From DLKC01 sp002478885 (GTDB taxonomy: Bacteria > Bacteroidota > Bacteroidia > Chitinophagales > Chitinophagaceae), in NCBI GenBank assembly GCA_046329585.1, contig JAXLUI010000002.1, forward strand, positions 62,001-126,000: a stretch of DNA of 64,000 nucleotides, read 5' to 3'. The translations under genes were made by a program, and so were the position numbers. The notes below the pieces were generated by a model that saw only the letters and a list, made by a program, of their open reading frames with translations, was not told the origin of the DNA and searched no databases. Of the stretch, positions 8,747 through 18,000 are shown piece after piece. The first letter of the stretch is position 1. Every line of letters begins with the position of its first letter.

Positions 8747-9694
8747 ATGATGAGGCCCCAGCCAATTTTACCTTTTACACTGCTACTGTTTTTCGCCAGT
8801 TCAACCATTAGCGCCCAGGATCTGGATCCGAGGGCTTATGTAAGAGCCCCCGTGAATGCAACGACTATGATCCCCGGGTTTGTTTACTCGCATGGGGATG
8901 TGGTCACCGACGCCACACTGCCTATTGACAATATAAAGGCAAATGTGGCAGTTACTACGCTTGCGGTAGCCCATACCTTTAGTTTGTTTGGCCTAAGCTC
9001 GCAGGCCCTGATCGTGGCGCCCTATTCGTGGGCAAAAGTTACCGGTGATGTTGGCGATCAAAGCCAGCAAATCAACCGTTCCGGGTTTGGTGATATGCGA
9101 CTGCGGTTTTCTGTTTTGTTGCATGGCGCGCCTGCTGCAACACTTGCGCAGCTGAGAAAAGCACCACCAAAAACGATCATTGGTGCCAGCCTCAGCATTA
9201 TTGCACCAACGGGACAGTTTTATCCTGATAAGCTTATCAATATCGGCACCCATCGCTGGTCTTTTAAGCCAGAACTGGCCATCTCGCAGCCGGTCGGAAA
9301 GAACTGGTTGCTTGATTTTTACGCGGGCATCTGGTTGTTTACCAGCAATGCCAGTTTTTATCCCGGCAGTTCTATGCGCAGGCAAGATCCCTTAGGCGCT
9401 TTGCAGGCCCATTTCAGCTATAATGTAAAACCGGGCATGTGGGTTGCATTTGATGCGACTTTTTACAATGGCGGATCTTCATCGATAGAGGGTGTTTACA
9501 AAGACGACCGCCAGTCTAATACCAGGTTTGGCTTCACGGCACTTTTACCTACCGGCCGATCGAGCTCTTTGAAGTTCAGCGCCAGCAAGGGTGTGGTTGT
9601 TCGCATCGGGCAGGATTTTACCAGCTATGCCATTGGCTGGCAGCATTCGTGGATACCCGGATTAAAACCCGCCAAGGCTGTTAAACCCCAATAA
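8747..9694 (+). CDS. MetA-type (phenol degradation) outer-membrane transporter-like protein
   Basis: The 315-residue protein starts with a signal peptide (PFTLLLFFASSTISAQ) and has the pattern of the 'putative MetA-pathway of phenol degradation' barrel family: LDPRAYVRAPVNATTMIPGF near the N-terminus, GASLSIIAPTGQFYPDKLIN in the middle, a WLLDFYAGIWLFTSNASFYPG strand pair, and a C-terminal strand ending IGWQHSW. Members are predicted outer-membrane channels often annotated simply as transporters; no degradation pathway is linked here. The gap to the preceding barrel gene is 147 bp, so they may or may not share a promoter. Confidence 0.8.
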   Translation: MMRPQPILPFTLLLFFASSTISAQDLDPRAYVRAPVNATTMIPGFVYSHGDVVTDATLPIDNIKANVAVTTLAVAHTFSLFGLSSQALIVAPYSWAKVTGDVGDQSQQINRSGFGDMRLRFSVLLHGAPAATLAQLRKAPPKTIIGASLSIIAPTGQFYPDKLINIGTHRWSFKPELAISQPVGKNWLLDFYAGIWLFTSNASFYPGSSMRRQDPLGALQAHFSYNVKPGMWVAFDATFYNGGSSSIEGVYKDDRQSNTRFGFTALLPTGRSSSLKFSASKGVVVRIGQDFTSYAIGWQHSWIPGLKPAKAVKPQ

Positions 9695-10095
9695 ACAAAT
9701 CATGCCATACGTATTAATTTATGGGCGCGTTAGCAAGGGACGGTGCCGGCTTGCGTGGCATCGCAGTTATGCAACATATTCCTTAAACTAAATAACAACA
9801 AAAGCAGCGGGGTAACAATTTTAGCGGTCGCGGATTTGCAGGCAGCAATATCATTACAAAAAAAATCCCGGAAAATTCTCCCGGGACCTTCCGACCACTT
9901 CCTTAACATGGGTAGATATAGATGCTGTTTGAAAGGCTTTGCCGGATCGGTCGTAACCCGGGTTTTGTTAAATGCTCCAATAAAGTAAACATTTCAAACA
10001 AGCAATGCAAGTGAATAACAAATTATTTTTGGCAGCTGCTGTAAATTATTTTAAAAAGGGCTACGGCAATGGATGACCGTAAGTGAATACAGCAA
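9695..10095. other. Intergenic stretch between convergent genes, with a terminator and a weak repeat copy
   Basis: Holds a hairpin with an A/T run (see 9858-9886). At about 9737-9775, GGTGCCGGCTTGCGTGGCATCGC-like sequence resembles the left part of the dispersed repeat. An open frame at 9743-9988 has no recognisable motif and overlaps the hairpin, so it is not called. Confidence 0.5.
9858..9886 (-). terminator. Probable rho-independent terminator for the 10096-10341 gene
   Basis: On the minus strand, a stem TCCCGG/CCGGGA (9881-9886 with 9866-9871, loop of 9 nt) is followed directly by eight T residues (9865-9858). It lies about 210 bp downstream of the small minus-strand gene. Confidence 0.55.
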
Positions 10096-10341
10096 CTATT
10101 CCTCCACGAAATACCACCATTTCTCCTTTACGAGTTCGGCGGGCTTTATATTTTTTCCAGCGACAAGATCGGTAATGGATTCGATCAGGCTGAGCGGTCT
10201 GCTGATAAGAAAAATAGTACCATCCGGCTCGACATCCATCACTTCATATACCGGTGAATTTTTGTGCAGCGGAATACCGTGAGACAACAAATCACCTTTC
10301 TGTATCGCAGACGATTTCTGTTGAGTTATTGGGAACCACAT
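10096..10341 (-). CDS. Small conserved-looking protein of unknown function
   Basis: An 81-residue acidic protein without signal peptide or membrane segment. It has a compact strand-rich start (GDLLSHGIPLHKNSPVYEVMDVEPDGTIFLISRP) that reads like a small barrel or SH3-like domain, then a helical C-terminus ending WWYFVEE. No family was recognised. Its support is the coding-like composition, an ATG start, a downstream terminator and a CRP/FNR-like palindrome 60 bp upstream of the start. It is divergent from the lipoprotein gene at 10730. Confidence 0.5.
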   Translation of the reverse strand: MWFPITQQKSSAIQKGDLLSHGIPLHKNSPVYEVMDVEPDGTIFLISRPLSLIESITDLVAGKNIKPAELVKEKWWYFVEE

Positions 10342-10400
10342 ATTGACGGATTAATTGAGATCGAACAATTCAAATGTAGACAACAATATGCTGAAATTCT

Positions 10401-10414
10401 ATGATTTATATCAT
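10401..10414. promoter_or_regulatory. CRP/FNR-like palindromic site
   Basis: ATGATTTATATCAT has the half-sites TGA and TCA separated by six bases, close to the CRP (TGTGA-N6-TCACA) and FNR (TTGAT-N4-ATCAA) consensus forms. It is 60 bp upstream of the small gene at 10341. The link to a regulator is inference. Confidence 0.45.
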
Positions 10415-10481
10415 TTTTGAGTAGCTTGAAAAATGCATTTAATCAAAACTTCAGCCATTCAAAGCGATTGTTAATATTTTG

Positions 10482-10495
10482 GTGTTTTATATCAC
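10482..10495. promoter_or_regulatory. CRP/FNR-like site, imperfect
   Basis: GTGTTTTATATCAC resembles the site at 10401 (shared TTATATCA core) with one mismatch in the left half-site. It lies in the same divergent region, about 235 bp upstream of the lipoprotein gene. Confidence 0.4.
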
Positions 10496-10729
10496 AACGT
10501 GTAGCATCAGATCATTTCGTTTGGCTGCAACGCTTGCGGTATTGTCAACCCTTACGTGATTGACAACTTTCATTTTCCGGTTTATGATAATGCACGCAGG
10601 TAGTTGCATTTTGCTACTTAAAAACAAGGTTGGACGTGGAAATAAACAAAAGAAAAATGATCTTTGCTGCAGAAGCTTATCAAACCTTCAATTTCTTTGA
10701 CATTGCATTAAATATTTAAATAAGAAAAA

Positions 10730-11332
10730 ATGAAAAAGCTACTCTTTACAGTAATTATTGCCGCATCCATTGTTGGGTGCAGCCCCTCTACACAGATCGT
10801 AAAAAGCTGGCAGGAGCCAAACGTGTCACTAAGCAGGAGCGCCTCTAATAAGGTGCTGGTAGTGGCCATGGTGAAAGATGAATCCAGCCGCCGCGTCATT
10901 GAAGATCAATTGGTGAAAAGGATCGGCACCAATGCAACGGCATCTTATAATTTTATTAACACCGATATGCTTAAAGAAGCGAATGGTGATAAGTTCATGG
11001 ACAAATTGAAGCAAGACAATTATAATTATGTACTAATGATGCGGCTGGCGGATGTGGAAAAAGAGACGTCATATGTGCCCGGAACAACCACCGGCTTTTA
11101 TGGCGGTTACGGCAGGTTTTATGGATATGGAGCGGGGATGTATTCGAACCCAGGGTATTACACAACTGACAAGAATTATTTTTTTGAAACCACCGTGTAT
11201 TCAGTGAATCCTGATAAGTTATTGTGGACAGGCACAACAAAAACGGTAAATCCTTCGAAGATCGAAAAAACGGTAAATGATATTGCCGATGCGGTGTCAG
11301 AAAAAATGACCAAAGATGGTTTCCTGAAATAA
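10730..11332 (+). CDS. Lipoprotein of unknown function
   Basis: The 200-residue protein has a lipoprotein signal peptide with Cys at residue 17 (IIAASIVGC). The mature part starts with TQIVKSWQEPN, followed by an alpha/beta domain with repeated short strands (KVLVVAMVKDESSRRVIEDQ) and a Gly/Tyr-rich loop near residues 122-150 (FYGGYGRFYGYG). The overall pattern, an S-W-x-x-P start and a C-terminal KIEKTVNDIADAVSEKM helix, recalls DUF4136-like or LpoB-like lipoproteins, but no firm family call is possible. It is expressed alone; a strong hairpin follows the stop. Two CRP/FNR-like sites lie upstream. Confidence 0.8.
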   Translation: MKKLLFTVIIAASIVGCSPSTQIVKSWQEPNVSLSRSASNKVLVVAMVKDESSRRVIEDQLVKRIGTNATASYNFINTDMLKEANGDKFMDKLKQDNYNYVLMMRLADVEKETSYVPGTTTGFYGGYGRFYGYGAGMYSNPGYYTTDKNYFFETTVYSVNPDKLLWTGTTKTVNPSKIEKTVNDIADAVSEKMTKDGFLK

Positions 11333-11384
11333 GCATTACAAGGTTGCTACTCCAGGATTCTGTTGCAAAATGCTTTTATCAAGG

Positions 11385-11416
11385 CAATGCAGCCGCCAGG
11401 CTGCATTGTTTGTTTA
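11385..11416 (+). terminator. Rho-independent terminator after the lipoprotein gene
   Basis: A perfect 10-bp stem CAATGCAGCC / GGCTGCATTG with a 4-nt loop (11385-11408) is followed by TTTGTTTATTG. It is 53 bp downstream of the stop at 11332. Confidence 0.7.
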
Positions 11417-11434
11417 TTGACCGATCCTGTCACA

Positions 11435-11468
11435 AACAAAACGGGCACACGATCAAATCGTGTGCCCG
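11435..11468 (-). terminator. Rho-independent terminator for the 11542-12041 gene
   Basis: Perfect inverted repeat of 11 bp (11442-11452 with 11458-11468, loop of 5 nt). On the minus strand it is followed by TTTTGTTTG, so it fits a terminator for the minus-strand gene ending at 11542. Confidence 0.65.
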
Positions 11469-11541
11469 CTAATCCATTACCGTTGAAAGAACCCAGTCTT
11501 TTACAAGCCAATCCCCCTATCCCGGAAAGGATTTATTTAAT

Positions 11542-12041
11542 CTATTGCTTCAAGGCATCCTTCACTTTGGAACGATCGATCTCACCTATAAAAGGTATCT
11601 CATCGAGGATCGCTGTTTTGATAGAATTCCTGAGATAAGCTTCCAGTTGCAGGAACTGGCTTGCTTTTAAAGCACCAACTACAGGCTTCATTTGCTTATA
11701 GTATTTGCTATACAGGTTTTCATAAGCAATATTATTGGCCGACATTTTTGTTACGAGCACATCAGCTTTCTTGTCGTCGAGTGATTCGTAGTTGTTCGCG
11801 TAATCTTCCAGGATGCTGATAAAATCCGAACTCAGTTTTTTTCTTTCAGCCTCGTAGCTGTCATATAGTTTCCAGAAAGACTTTTGCTTTTGCAGCGTCA
11901 CTGAAACTCATGTACTGTTCCATCAGGTCGCGCTTGTCTTTGCCATAAATTGACTGAACCAGGTTTACGTCATCTTTTGTTAACTGTGCAGATGCAGCGA
12001 AAAATAAGAGCAGGAATAACGGCGTGAGCATTTTTTTCATA
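11542..12041 (-). pseudogene. Secreted helical protein gene broken by two single-base indels
   Basis: Three frames must be joined to read one protein. The ATG at 12041 gives a signal peptide start (MKKMLTPLFLLLF); one T too many in the T6 run (minus strand, 12005-12000) shifts the frame away from FAASAQ, which lies in the next frame. That frame continues TKDDVNLVQSIYGKDKRDLM and MSFSDAAKAK to about 11882, where one A too many (AAAAG, 11885-11881) leads to a stop, while SFWKLYDSYEAERKK and the rest run in the third frame to a stop at 11542. Removing both bases gives 498 bp, 165 residues: a signal peptide plus a charged, mostly helical domain. The family is a small periplasmic or secreted protein of unknown function. 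It may be a true pseudogene or carry two base-calling errors. It has its own terminator. Confidence 0.75.
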
Positions 12042-12319
12042 AAAGCTGTTTTATTTTTTATAATTCTGTTTCCGGCGCAAGCTAATAAATAATCAAAATA
12101 TCAGGCACGTTCATTTTGATTAACGGAAAACATGACACCGGTATCATTGTTAACGTTGATAAGACAAGGCCAACCCCAGGGGATCCATTTCAACAGGTAT
12201 CCACACATTCATTTTCACCGTATCGATGTGACACTGTTGATGCATGGATATCCCTTGCCTGCTTCTCCGGCTCCTTTGTTTCCAGCTAAGCCACGGTACA
12301 AAGCGCCCTTTTATTGTCC

Positions 12320-12333
12320 GTGATATAAGTCAC
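12320..12333. promoter_or_regulatory. CRP/FNR-like palindromic site
   Basis: GTGATATAAGTCAC has perfect GTGA / TCAC half-sites six bases apart. On the minus strand it reads GTGACTTATATCAC and shares TTATATCA with the sites at 10401 and 10482. It ends 23 bp before the -7 element and 50 bp before the TolC-type start codon, a position fitting an activator. Confidence 0.5.
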
Positions 12334-12355
12334 GCTGCATGCCATGCACCGAAAA

Positions 12356-12363
12356 TAGTTTTG
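12356..12363 (+). promoter_or_regulatory. Possible -7 promoter element (TAGTTTTG) for the RND operon
   Basis: TAGTTTTG matches the Bacteroidota -7 consensus TAnnTTTG and lies 20 bp before the ATG at 12383. No TTG -33 element is present at the usual distance, which would fit activator-dependent transcription from the palindrome just upstream. Confidence 0.4.
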
Positions 12364-12382
12364 CGGTCAAATACCGACAACG

Positions 12383-13708
12383 ATGATGAGACGCAAAGGC
12401 ATGCTACTGACAGGAATTTATTTGTTGCTCCTGCTGTCTGCAAACAGCCTGCAGGCACAGACAAAAAAGCTCACACTGAAGGCGGCCATCGATTCGGCTG
12501 TCAGCAACAACGAACAGGTGCAGCTCGCAAAAATGGATGAGGCCATTGCAGCGTCCAATGTCAAACAAACCCAGGCCATGTTCCTGCCCCAATTGGGATT
12601 TTCCTACACGGCGATGACTACCAATAACCCGCTGAACGCATTCGGTTTTAAACTGCAGCAGCAAAGCATTACAGCTGCAGACTTTAATCCTGCTTTGCTG
12701 AACAATCCCGGTGGTACAAGCGACTTTATGACAAAAATTCAACTCCAGCAACCGCTCGTAAATACAGATATGCTTTACCAGCGTAAAAGCGCGGAGAAAC
12801 AGGCTGAATTATACCGGTATAAAACTACCCGCACCAAAGAATACATCCGTTTCGAGGTAGAGCAGGCCTATCTCCAACTCCAACTCGCCTATGATACAAA
12901 AGCGGTATTAGAGGAAGCCCTTCATACAGCATCACAGCTTGCAAAATCGGCGGCTGACTATTATAACCAGGGGCTGGCGCCAAAATCTGACCTCTTAAAC
13001 GCCGAACTGCAGGTTACTAAAGCAACCACCGATGTTGCCGGGGTAAATTCCCAAATTCAAAATGCATGCGATGCGCTGAGCCTGCTGATGGGAACCCCGG
13101 GTGGCGTGAGCTATGAAATCGCTTCAGGTACCGATGGGGTAAATAACACAACGTCCGCTGATTCCATATCAATGGCACGTTCCGATTTTAAAGCAATGGA
13201 GACAGCCATCAGCGCCTATGACCTGCTAATCAAATCGGGCAAGAAAAGTTATCTGCCTAAACTCAATGCCTTTGCGAGCTACCAGCTTAACGACCATACG
13301 GCCTTTGGCTTTGGTTCAGATGCTTACCTGGCTGGTCTGCAGTTGTCATGGGATATTTTTAAAGGCAACAGCACAAAGAATAAGATCGCCACGCAAACAC
13401 TTGAACGAAATAAACTGGCAGAGCAGCTTCACGCCGAAAGATCACAAAATGAACTCGAACTTAATAAAGCCAGGCGGACTCTGGCAGATGCGCAATATAA
13501 CATCACACAACAGAAAGCAGCCGTGGCGCAGGCGTTGGAAGCCTTGCGCATACTGCAAAACAGGTACGAACAGGGGCTTGTAAAGACCACGGAAGTGCTA
13601 ACCGCGCAAACCCAGTTATCGCAGCAACAGCTGGCACAGGCCCGGGCTGTTTTCAGCGCAAATATGGCAACAGCTTACCTGCAATTCTTAACAGCAACCA
13701 ATCAGTAA
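12383..13708 (+). CDS. TolC family outer-membrane efflux protein
   Basis: The 441-residue protein starts with a signal peptide (GIYLLLLLSANSLQAQ) and has two long helical repeats of the outer-membrane efflux protein family: LTLKAAIDSAVSNNEQVQLA at the start of repeat 1, the YYNQGLAPKSDLLNAELQ loop-helix region, and in repeat 2 NRYEQGLVKTTEVLTAQTQL. It forms the outer-membrane channel of a tripartite RND pump. It is the first gene of an operon: the adaptor gene starts 12 bp after its stop. A CRP/FNR-like palindrome and a TAnnTTTG element lie upstream. Confidence 0.93.
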   Translation: MMRRKGMLLTGIYLLLLLSANSLQAQTKKLTLKAAIDSAVSNNEQVQLAKMDEAIAASNVKQTQAMFLPQLGFSYTAMTTNNPLNAFGFKLQQQSITAADFNPALLNNPGGTSDFMTKIQLQQPLVNTDMLYQRKSAEKQAELYRYKTTRTKEYIRFEVEQAYLQLQLAYDTKAVLEEALHTASQLAKSAADYYNQGLAPKSDLLNAELQVTKATTDVAGVNSQIQNACDALSLLMGTPGGVSYEIASGTDGVNNTTSADSISMARSDFKAMETAISAYDLLIKSGKKSYLPKLNAFASYQLNDHTAFGFGSDAYLAGLQLSWDIFKGNSTKNKIATQTLERNKLAEQLHAERSQNELELNKARRTLADAQYNITQQKAAVAQALEALRILQNRYEQGLVKTTEVLTAQTQLSQQQLAQARAVFSANMATAYLQFLTATNQ

Positions 13709-13720
13709 AAAATACAGGTT

Positions 13721-14821
13721 ATGATAAAAGCACGGTTCTTATTCTTTGTTTTTACAGGAAGTTCCCTTTTACTCAACGCATGTTCCGGCAACGAAGATGC
13801 CGGCGCTATGGCAAATGCAGAGCCGGCTGTGAGCGTTACCGTTTCTACGCCATCGGGCAACGATGCTGCAGGCAGCATTACGGCGAGCGGCCAGGTCGAG
13901 GCAGTGCAAACAGCCAACATCAGTACCAGGGTGATGGGATATATCACCGCTATCACGGTAAAAACAGGCGACGCGGTAAAAGCGGGCCAGTTGCTCGTGC
14001 GCATCAACAGCACAGACATACAGGCGAAGCGTGCACAGGCCGATGCGCTGATCACGCAGGCACAGGCTGCCGTTGAAAGTGCCAAAAAAGATTACGACCG
14101 CTTTACTGTTTTGTACAACAAACAAAGTGCAACGGCAAAAGAGCTCGACAATGTTACGCTGCAATTCAACAGCGCCAAAGCAAATCTTGAAGCGGCCCAA
14201 CAAATGCGCAACGAAGCAAATGCGCAACTCTCCTATACAAATATAACAGCGCCATTCAATGGTATTGTTACCCAAAAACTGGTAGATGCAGGCAGCATGG
14301 CAACACCCGGTATGCCCATCCTCACCATTGAACAAAACGGAAGTTTCCAGGTAAGCGCCTCGGTACCTGAATCACAGATCGCGTTAATAAAACAGGGGAG
14401 CATCGCCGACCTGCAGATCAAATCCACAGCGGCCACGTTAAAGGGCGCCGTTGAACAAATCAGCCAGTCTTCTCAATACAGCGGCGGGCAATACCTCATC
14501 AAAATAAAAATCAGCGACAAAGACAAAGCTGGTTTATATGCGGGCATGTATGTAAACGTCAACATACCGGTTGATAAAACTCACAGCAGTAAGGCCAACG
14601 CAAACGCTTTGCTGGTGCCGGTTTCGGCCATTGTCAACAAAGACCAGTTGAGTGGCGTGTACTGTATCAGCCATAACAACACGGCCTTGCTGCGCTGGGT
14701 GCGCCTCGGCAACAATTACGGCGATAAGGTTGAAGTATTATCTGGTCTCGCAGCAGATGAAAAATTTATCAGCAGCGCCGATGGTAAATTATACAACGGC
14801 GCGCCGGTAAAAGTAAAGTGA
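13721..14821 (+). CDS. RND efflux periplasmic adaptor (membrane fusion protein), lipoprotein
   Basis: The 366-residue protein carries a lipobox with Cys at residue 21 (SSLLLNAC). It then shows the adaptor layout: a first lipoyl half (VEAVQTANISTRVMGYITAI), a helical hairpin of about residues 95-165 rich in Ala, Gln and Lys, a second lipoyl half (NITAPFNGIVTQKLVDAGS) and a beta-barrel domain plus membrane-proximal domain. It links the inner-membrane pump to the TolC-type channel. There is no metal-binding His-rich tail, so a drug or organic-compound pump is more likely than a metal pump, though this is weak evidence. Confidence 0.92.
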   Translation: MIKARFLFFVFTGSSLLLNACSGNEDAGAMANAEPAVSVTVSTPSGNDAAGSITASGQVEAVQTANISTRVMGYITAITVKTGDAVKAGQLLVRINSTDIQAKRAQADALITQAQAAVESAKKDYDRFTVLYNKQSATAKELDNVTLQFNSAKANLEAAQQMRNEANAQLSYTNITAPFNGIVTQKLVDAGSMATPGMPILTIEQNGSFQVSASVPESQIALIKQGSIADLQIKSTAATLKGAVEQISQSSQYSGGQYLIKIKISDKDKAGLYAGMYVNVNIPVDKTHSSKANANALLVPVSAIVNKDQLSGVYCISHNNTALLRWVRLGNNYGDKVEVLSGLAADEKFISSADGKLYNGAPVKVK

Positions 14822-14872
14822 TGTGGTAATGGATAAGGAGTAACATTTTTGGGTCGGTCTTAAGTATTTCAT

Positions 14873-14925
14873 GGCATCGGCTGTTGTGTCACTCACTGCA
14901 TCGTTCAGAACCCAATTCTGCTTTG
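14873..14925 (+). repeat. Dispersed intergenic repeat (well conserved copy, inside the RND operon)
   Basis: Begins GGCATCGG, then the core GTTGTGTCACTCACTGCATC and TTCAGAACC, and ends CTGCTTTG. Bases 14883-14906 are identical, in opposite orientation, to 18453-18476. It sits in the 276-bp gap between adaptor and pump genes. Confidence 0.65.
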
Positions 14926-15097
14926 TAAAACGCGGGAGGTAAGACGTAAAAATCTAACGACAACTGTCTCATGTTTGATGAAGAAGGTAATTCAAAAATA
15001 GTATGCGATCCCCGGTAAGCCGGCATTGTCACACTACAAAAACTTCATAACAATACTACCCGGGTAATAAAAAATATCAATAGTAATAAAAGATCAA

Positions 15098-18000
15098 ATG
15101 GAAAAAGGTTTTTCAGGAAATATTGCAAAAGCATTTATTCAGTCAAAGCTCACGATTCTTTTGATGATCGCCTTTTTACTGATCGGCGGTTACAGCACCA
15201 TGCTTATTCCAAGAGAAGAGGAACCGCAGATCCAGGTCCCGATGGCTGATGTGTTCATTGGGTTCCCCGGTGCCGAGCCAAAAGAGGTGGAAACAAAACT
15301 GGTACAGCCCATGGAGAAAATGATCTCCAACATCAAAGGTGTGGAGTATGTGTATTCCACATCTATGAAGGGGCAGGCCATGCTTATCGTGCAGTTCTAT
15401 GTGGGAGAAGATGTAGAGCGTTCCCTGGTGAAGCTCTACAATGAGTTGATGAAGAACATGGATAAAATGCCGCAGGGTGTTACTATGCCACTGGTAAAAT
15501 CAAGGGCGATAGATGATGTTCCCGTACTGGGCATAACGCTTTGGAGTGACCATTATGATGACTACCAGCTAAAACAGATCGGCGAAGCGGTTACCAATGA
15601 AATAAAAAAGATACCCGACGTCGCGGCAACCAATATTATCGGCGGAAGAAGCCGTGAAGTAAAAGTAGTGCCCGATAAAGATAAAATGGCGCAAACCCAT
15701 ACCGATTTACTCGGCATCGGCAAACTGGTACAGGGCGCCAACGCGCAAATGCAATCGGGCGACCTGGTTAAACATGACTCAACTTTTGCAGTGGAGACTG
15801 GCAATTTTATTTCCAGCGCCGATGATGTAAAGAAGCTTGTTGTAGGCATAAACCAGCAGCAACCTGTTTACCTGGAGCAAATCGCGACGGTAGAAGATGG
15901 CGCTGCCACACCCGACCAGTATGTGTTCTTTGGCTATGGCAAAGCAGATACCGCAGCAGCAAACAGGTTCAGGTCAACCTACCCGGCGGTTACGTTATCA
16001 GTTGCAAAAAAATCAGGTGCCGATGCAATGCACTTGTCACAACTGATCACCACCAAAGTGGAGCACCTGAAAAAAGAATTGATACCGGCCGACGTGCAGG
16101 TCACCATTACCCGCAACTACGGTGAAACCGCGTCTGATAAAGTATCTGAATTGCTTTTCCATTTGTTTATTTCCATTGTTGTGGTTACCCTTTTTGTAAT
16201 GCTGGCAATGGGATGGCGTGGCGGTCTTGTTGTGTTTCTTTCTGTGCCGGTAACATTTGCGCTTACCCTGTTCAGTTACTATTTTATGGATTACACGCTC
16301 AACAGGATCACCCTGTTTGCGCTGGTATTTATTACGGGTATCGTGGTAGATGACTCCATCATTATCGCGGAGAACATGCACCGCCACTTTAAAATGAAAA
16401 GGTTGCCCCCATTACAGGCCGCCCTCTTTGCCATCAATGAAGTGGGTAACCCTACGATTCTCGCAACATTTACCGTAATTGGCGCGGTATTGCCCATGGC
16501 ATTTGTATCGGGGCTGATGGGCCCCTACATGAGCCCCATGCCGATTGGTGCTTCCATTGCGATGTTGCTTTCGTTGATCGTTGCCCTTACCCTTACCCCC
16601 TATCTTGGCTTCATCCTGTTGCGTGAAAAAGACAAGCATGGCAGCAAGGAGAAAGCGCCCTTGCAACTGGAAGCCACGGGCATTTATAAAATATACCGGT
16701 CTTTTATCAATCCCATGCTAAACACCCGTTGGAAGCGCTGGACGTTTATGATCAGCATTGTAATAATATTGCTGGGTTCGCTCAGTTTATTCTATACAAA
16801 ATCTGTCGCCCTAAAAATGCTTCCATTTGATAACAAGAATGAATTCCAGGTACTCATCGATATGCCGGAAGGCTCCACACTTGAGAAAACAAACGCGGTA
16901 GCACAGGACATCGCCGCTTATGTATCTACGCAAAAACTTGTGAGGAACTACCAGGCTTATGCGGGCACTGCGGGGCCTATCAGCTTTAACGGGCTTGTGC
17001 GGCATTACGATCTCAGGCGGGGCAACAATGTGGCAGACATACAGGTTAACCTTGTAGACAAAAGTGAACGCAGCCTGCAAAGTCACGACATCGCAAAGTC
17101 TATGCGTGAGCCCATACAGGCGATCGCAAAAAAATACAACGCCAATGTAAAAATGGTGGAGGTCCCGCCCGGCCCCCCGGTATTGTCAACACTTGTTGCC
17201 GAAGTCTACGGGCCGGATTATGCGCAGCAAATCGCCGTTGGCAAACAAGTTAAAGACATTTTCAGCTCAACAGAGGATGTGGTAGATGTGGACTGGATGC
17301 AGGAAGATGATCAGCCCGAATATAACCTTGTTGTTGATAAAGAAAAAGCGATGCGCTCCGGCGTTTCGCCGGCGCAGGTGGTGGCCACTGTAAATGCCGC
17401 GTTGGCAGGCATGTCTGCCGGCGTTTTGCACAACCCGGGTTCTGATGCACAGGTGAACATAAAACTACAGCTCCGTGACGCAGACAAAACTGCTATCAAA
17501 GATGTGCTTGATTTAAAGGTGAACGGACAGCAGGGCAACGCGGTGCCCGTGGGTGATCTCGTGCAGGTAACGGAACAGATAAAACAAAAAGCGATTTACC
17601 GCAAAAACCAGAAGGAAGTGGTGTACGTGCTGGCCGATATGGCCGGCGACCTGGAAAGCCCTTCCTATGCCATTGCAAAAATATCGGATAGCCTGAAGCA
17701 TATACAACTGCCGGCAGGTTTTAGCCTGGAGGAAGCTTATACGCAACAGCCCGAACTGGAAGACAATTTTACCCTGAAATGGGATGGAGAGTGGCAAATA
17801 ACCTACGAAGTGTTCCGCGATCTTGGTATTGCTTTCGTGGTTGTGCTGGTGATCATTTACATGCTCATTGTGGGCTGGTTTCAAAACTTCACCGTGCCGC
17901 TGATCATGCTTGCGGCGATACCCCTATCACTGGTTGGTATCGTTATCGGTCACTGGCTTATGGGCGCTTATTTCACCGCAACATCCATGATTGGCTTCAT

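Larger units (their letters stand above)
10342..10729. other. AT-rich divergent regulatory region
   Basis: This 388-bp gap lies between the start codons of the small minus-strand gene (10341) and the lipoprotein gene (10730). It is AT-rich and contains two palindromes of CRP/FNR type at 10401-10414 and 10482-10495. No open frame with coding character was found. Confidence 0.5.
12042..12382. other. Divergent regulatory region upstream of the RND operon
   Basis: Separates the broken minus-strand gene from the TolC-type gene. It contains a CRP/FNR-like palindrome at 12320-12333 and a TAnnTTTG element at 12356-12363. The short open frames in it have no recognisable motif. Confidence 0.5.

Noticed and set aside
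9743..9988. 81-residue frame in the gap after the MetA-type gene
   Set aside because: It runs through a terminator hairpin and has no coding character.
11542..12041. Programmed ribosomal frameshifting
   Set aside because: Two separate shifts would be needed, one inside a signal peptide, and no slippery heptamer with a downstream structure was evident. A mutation or read error is simpler.
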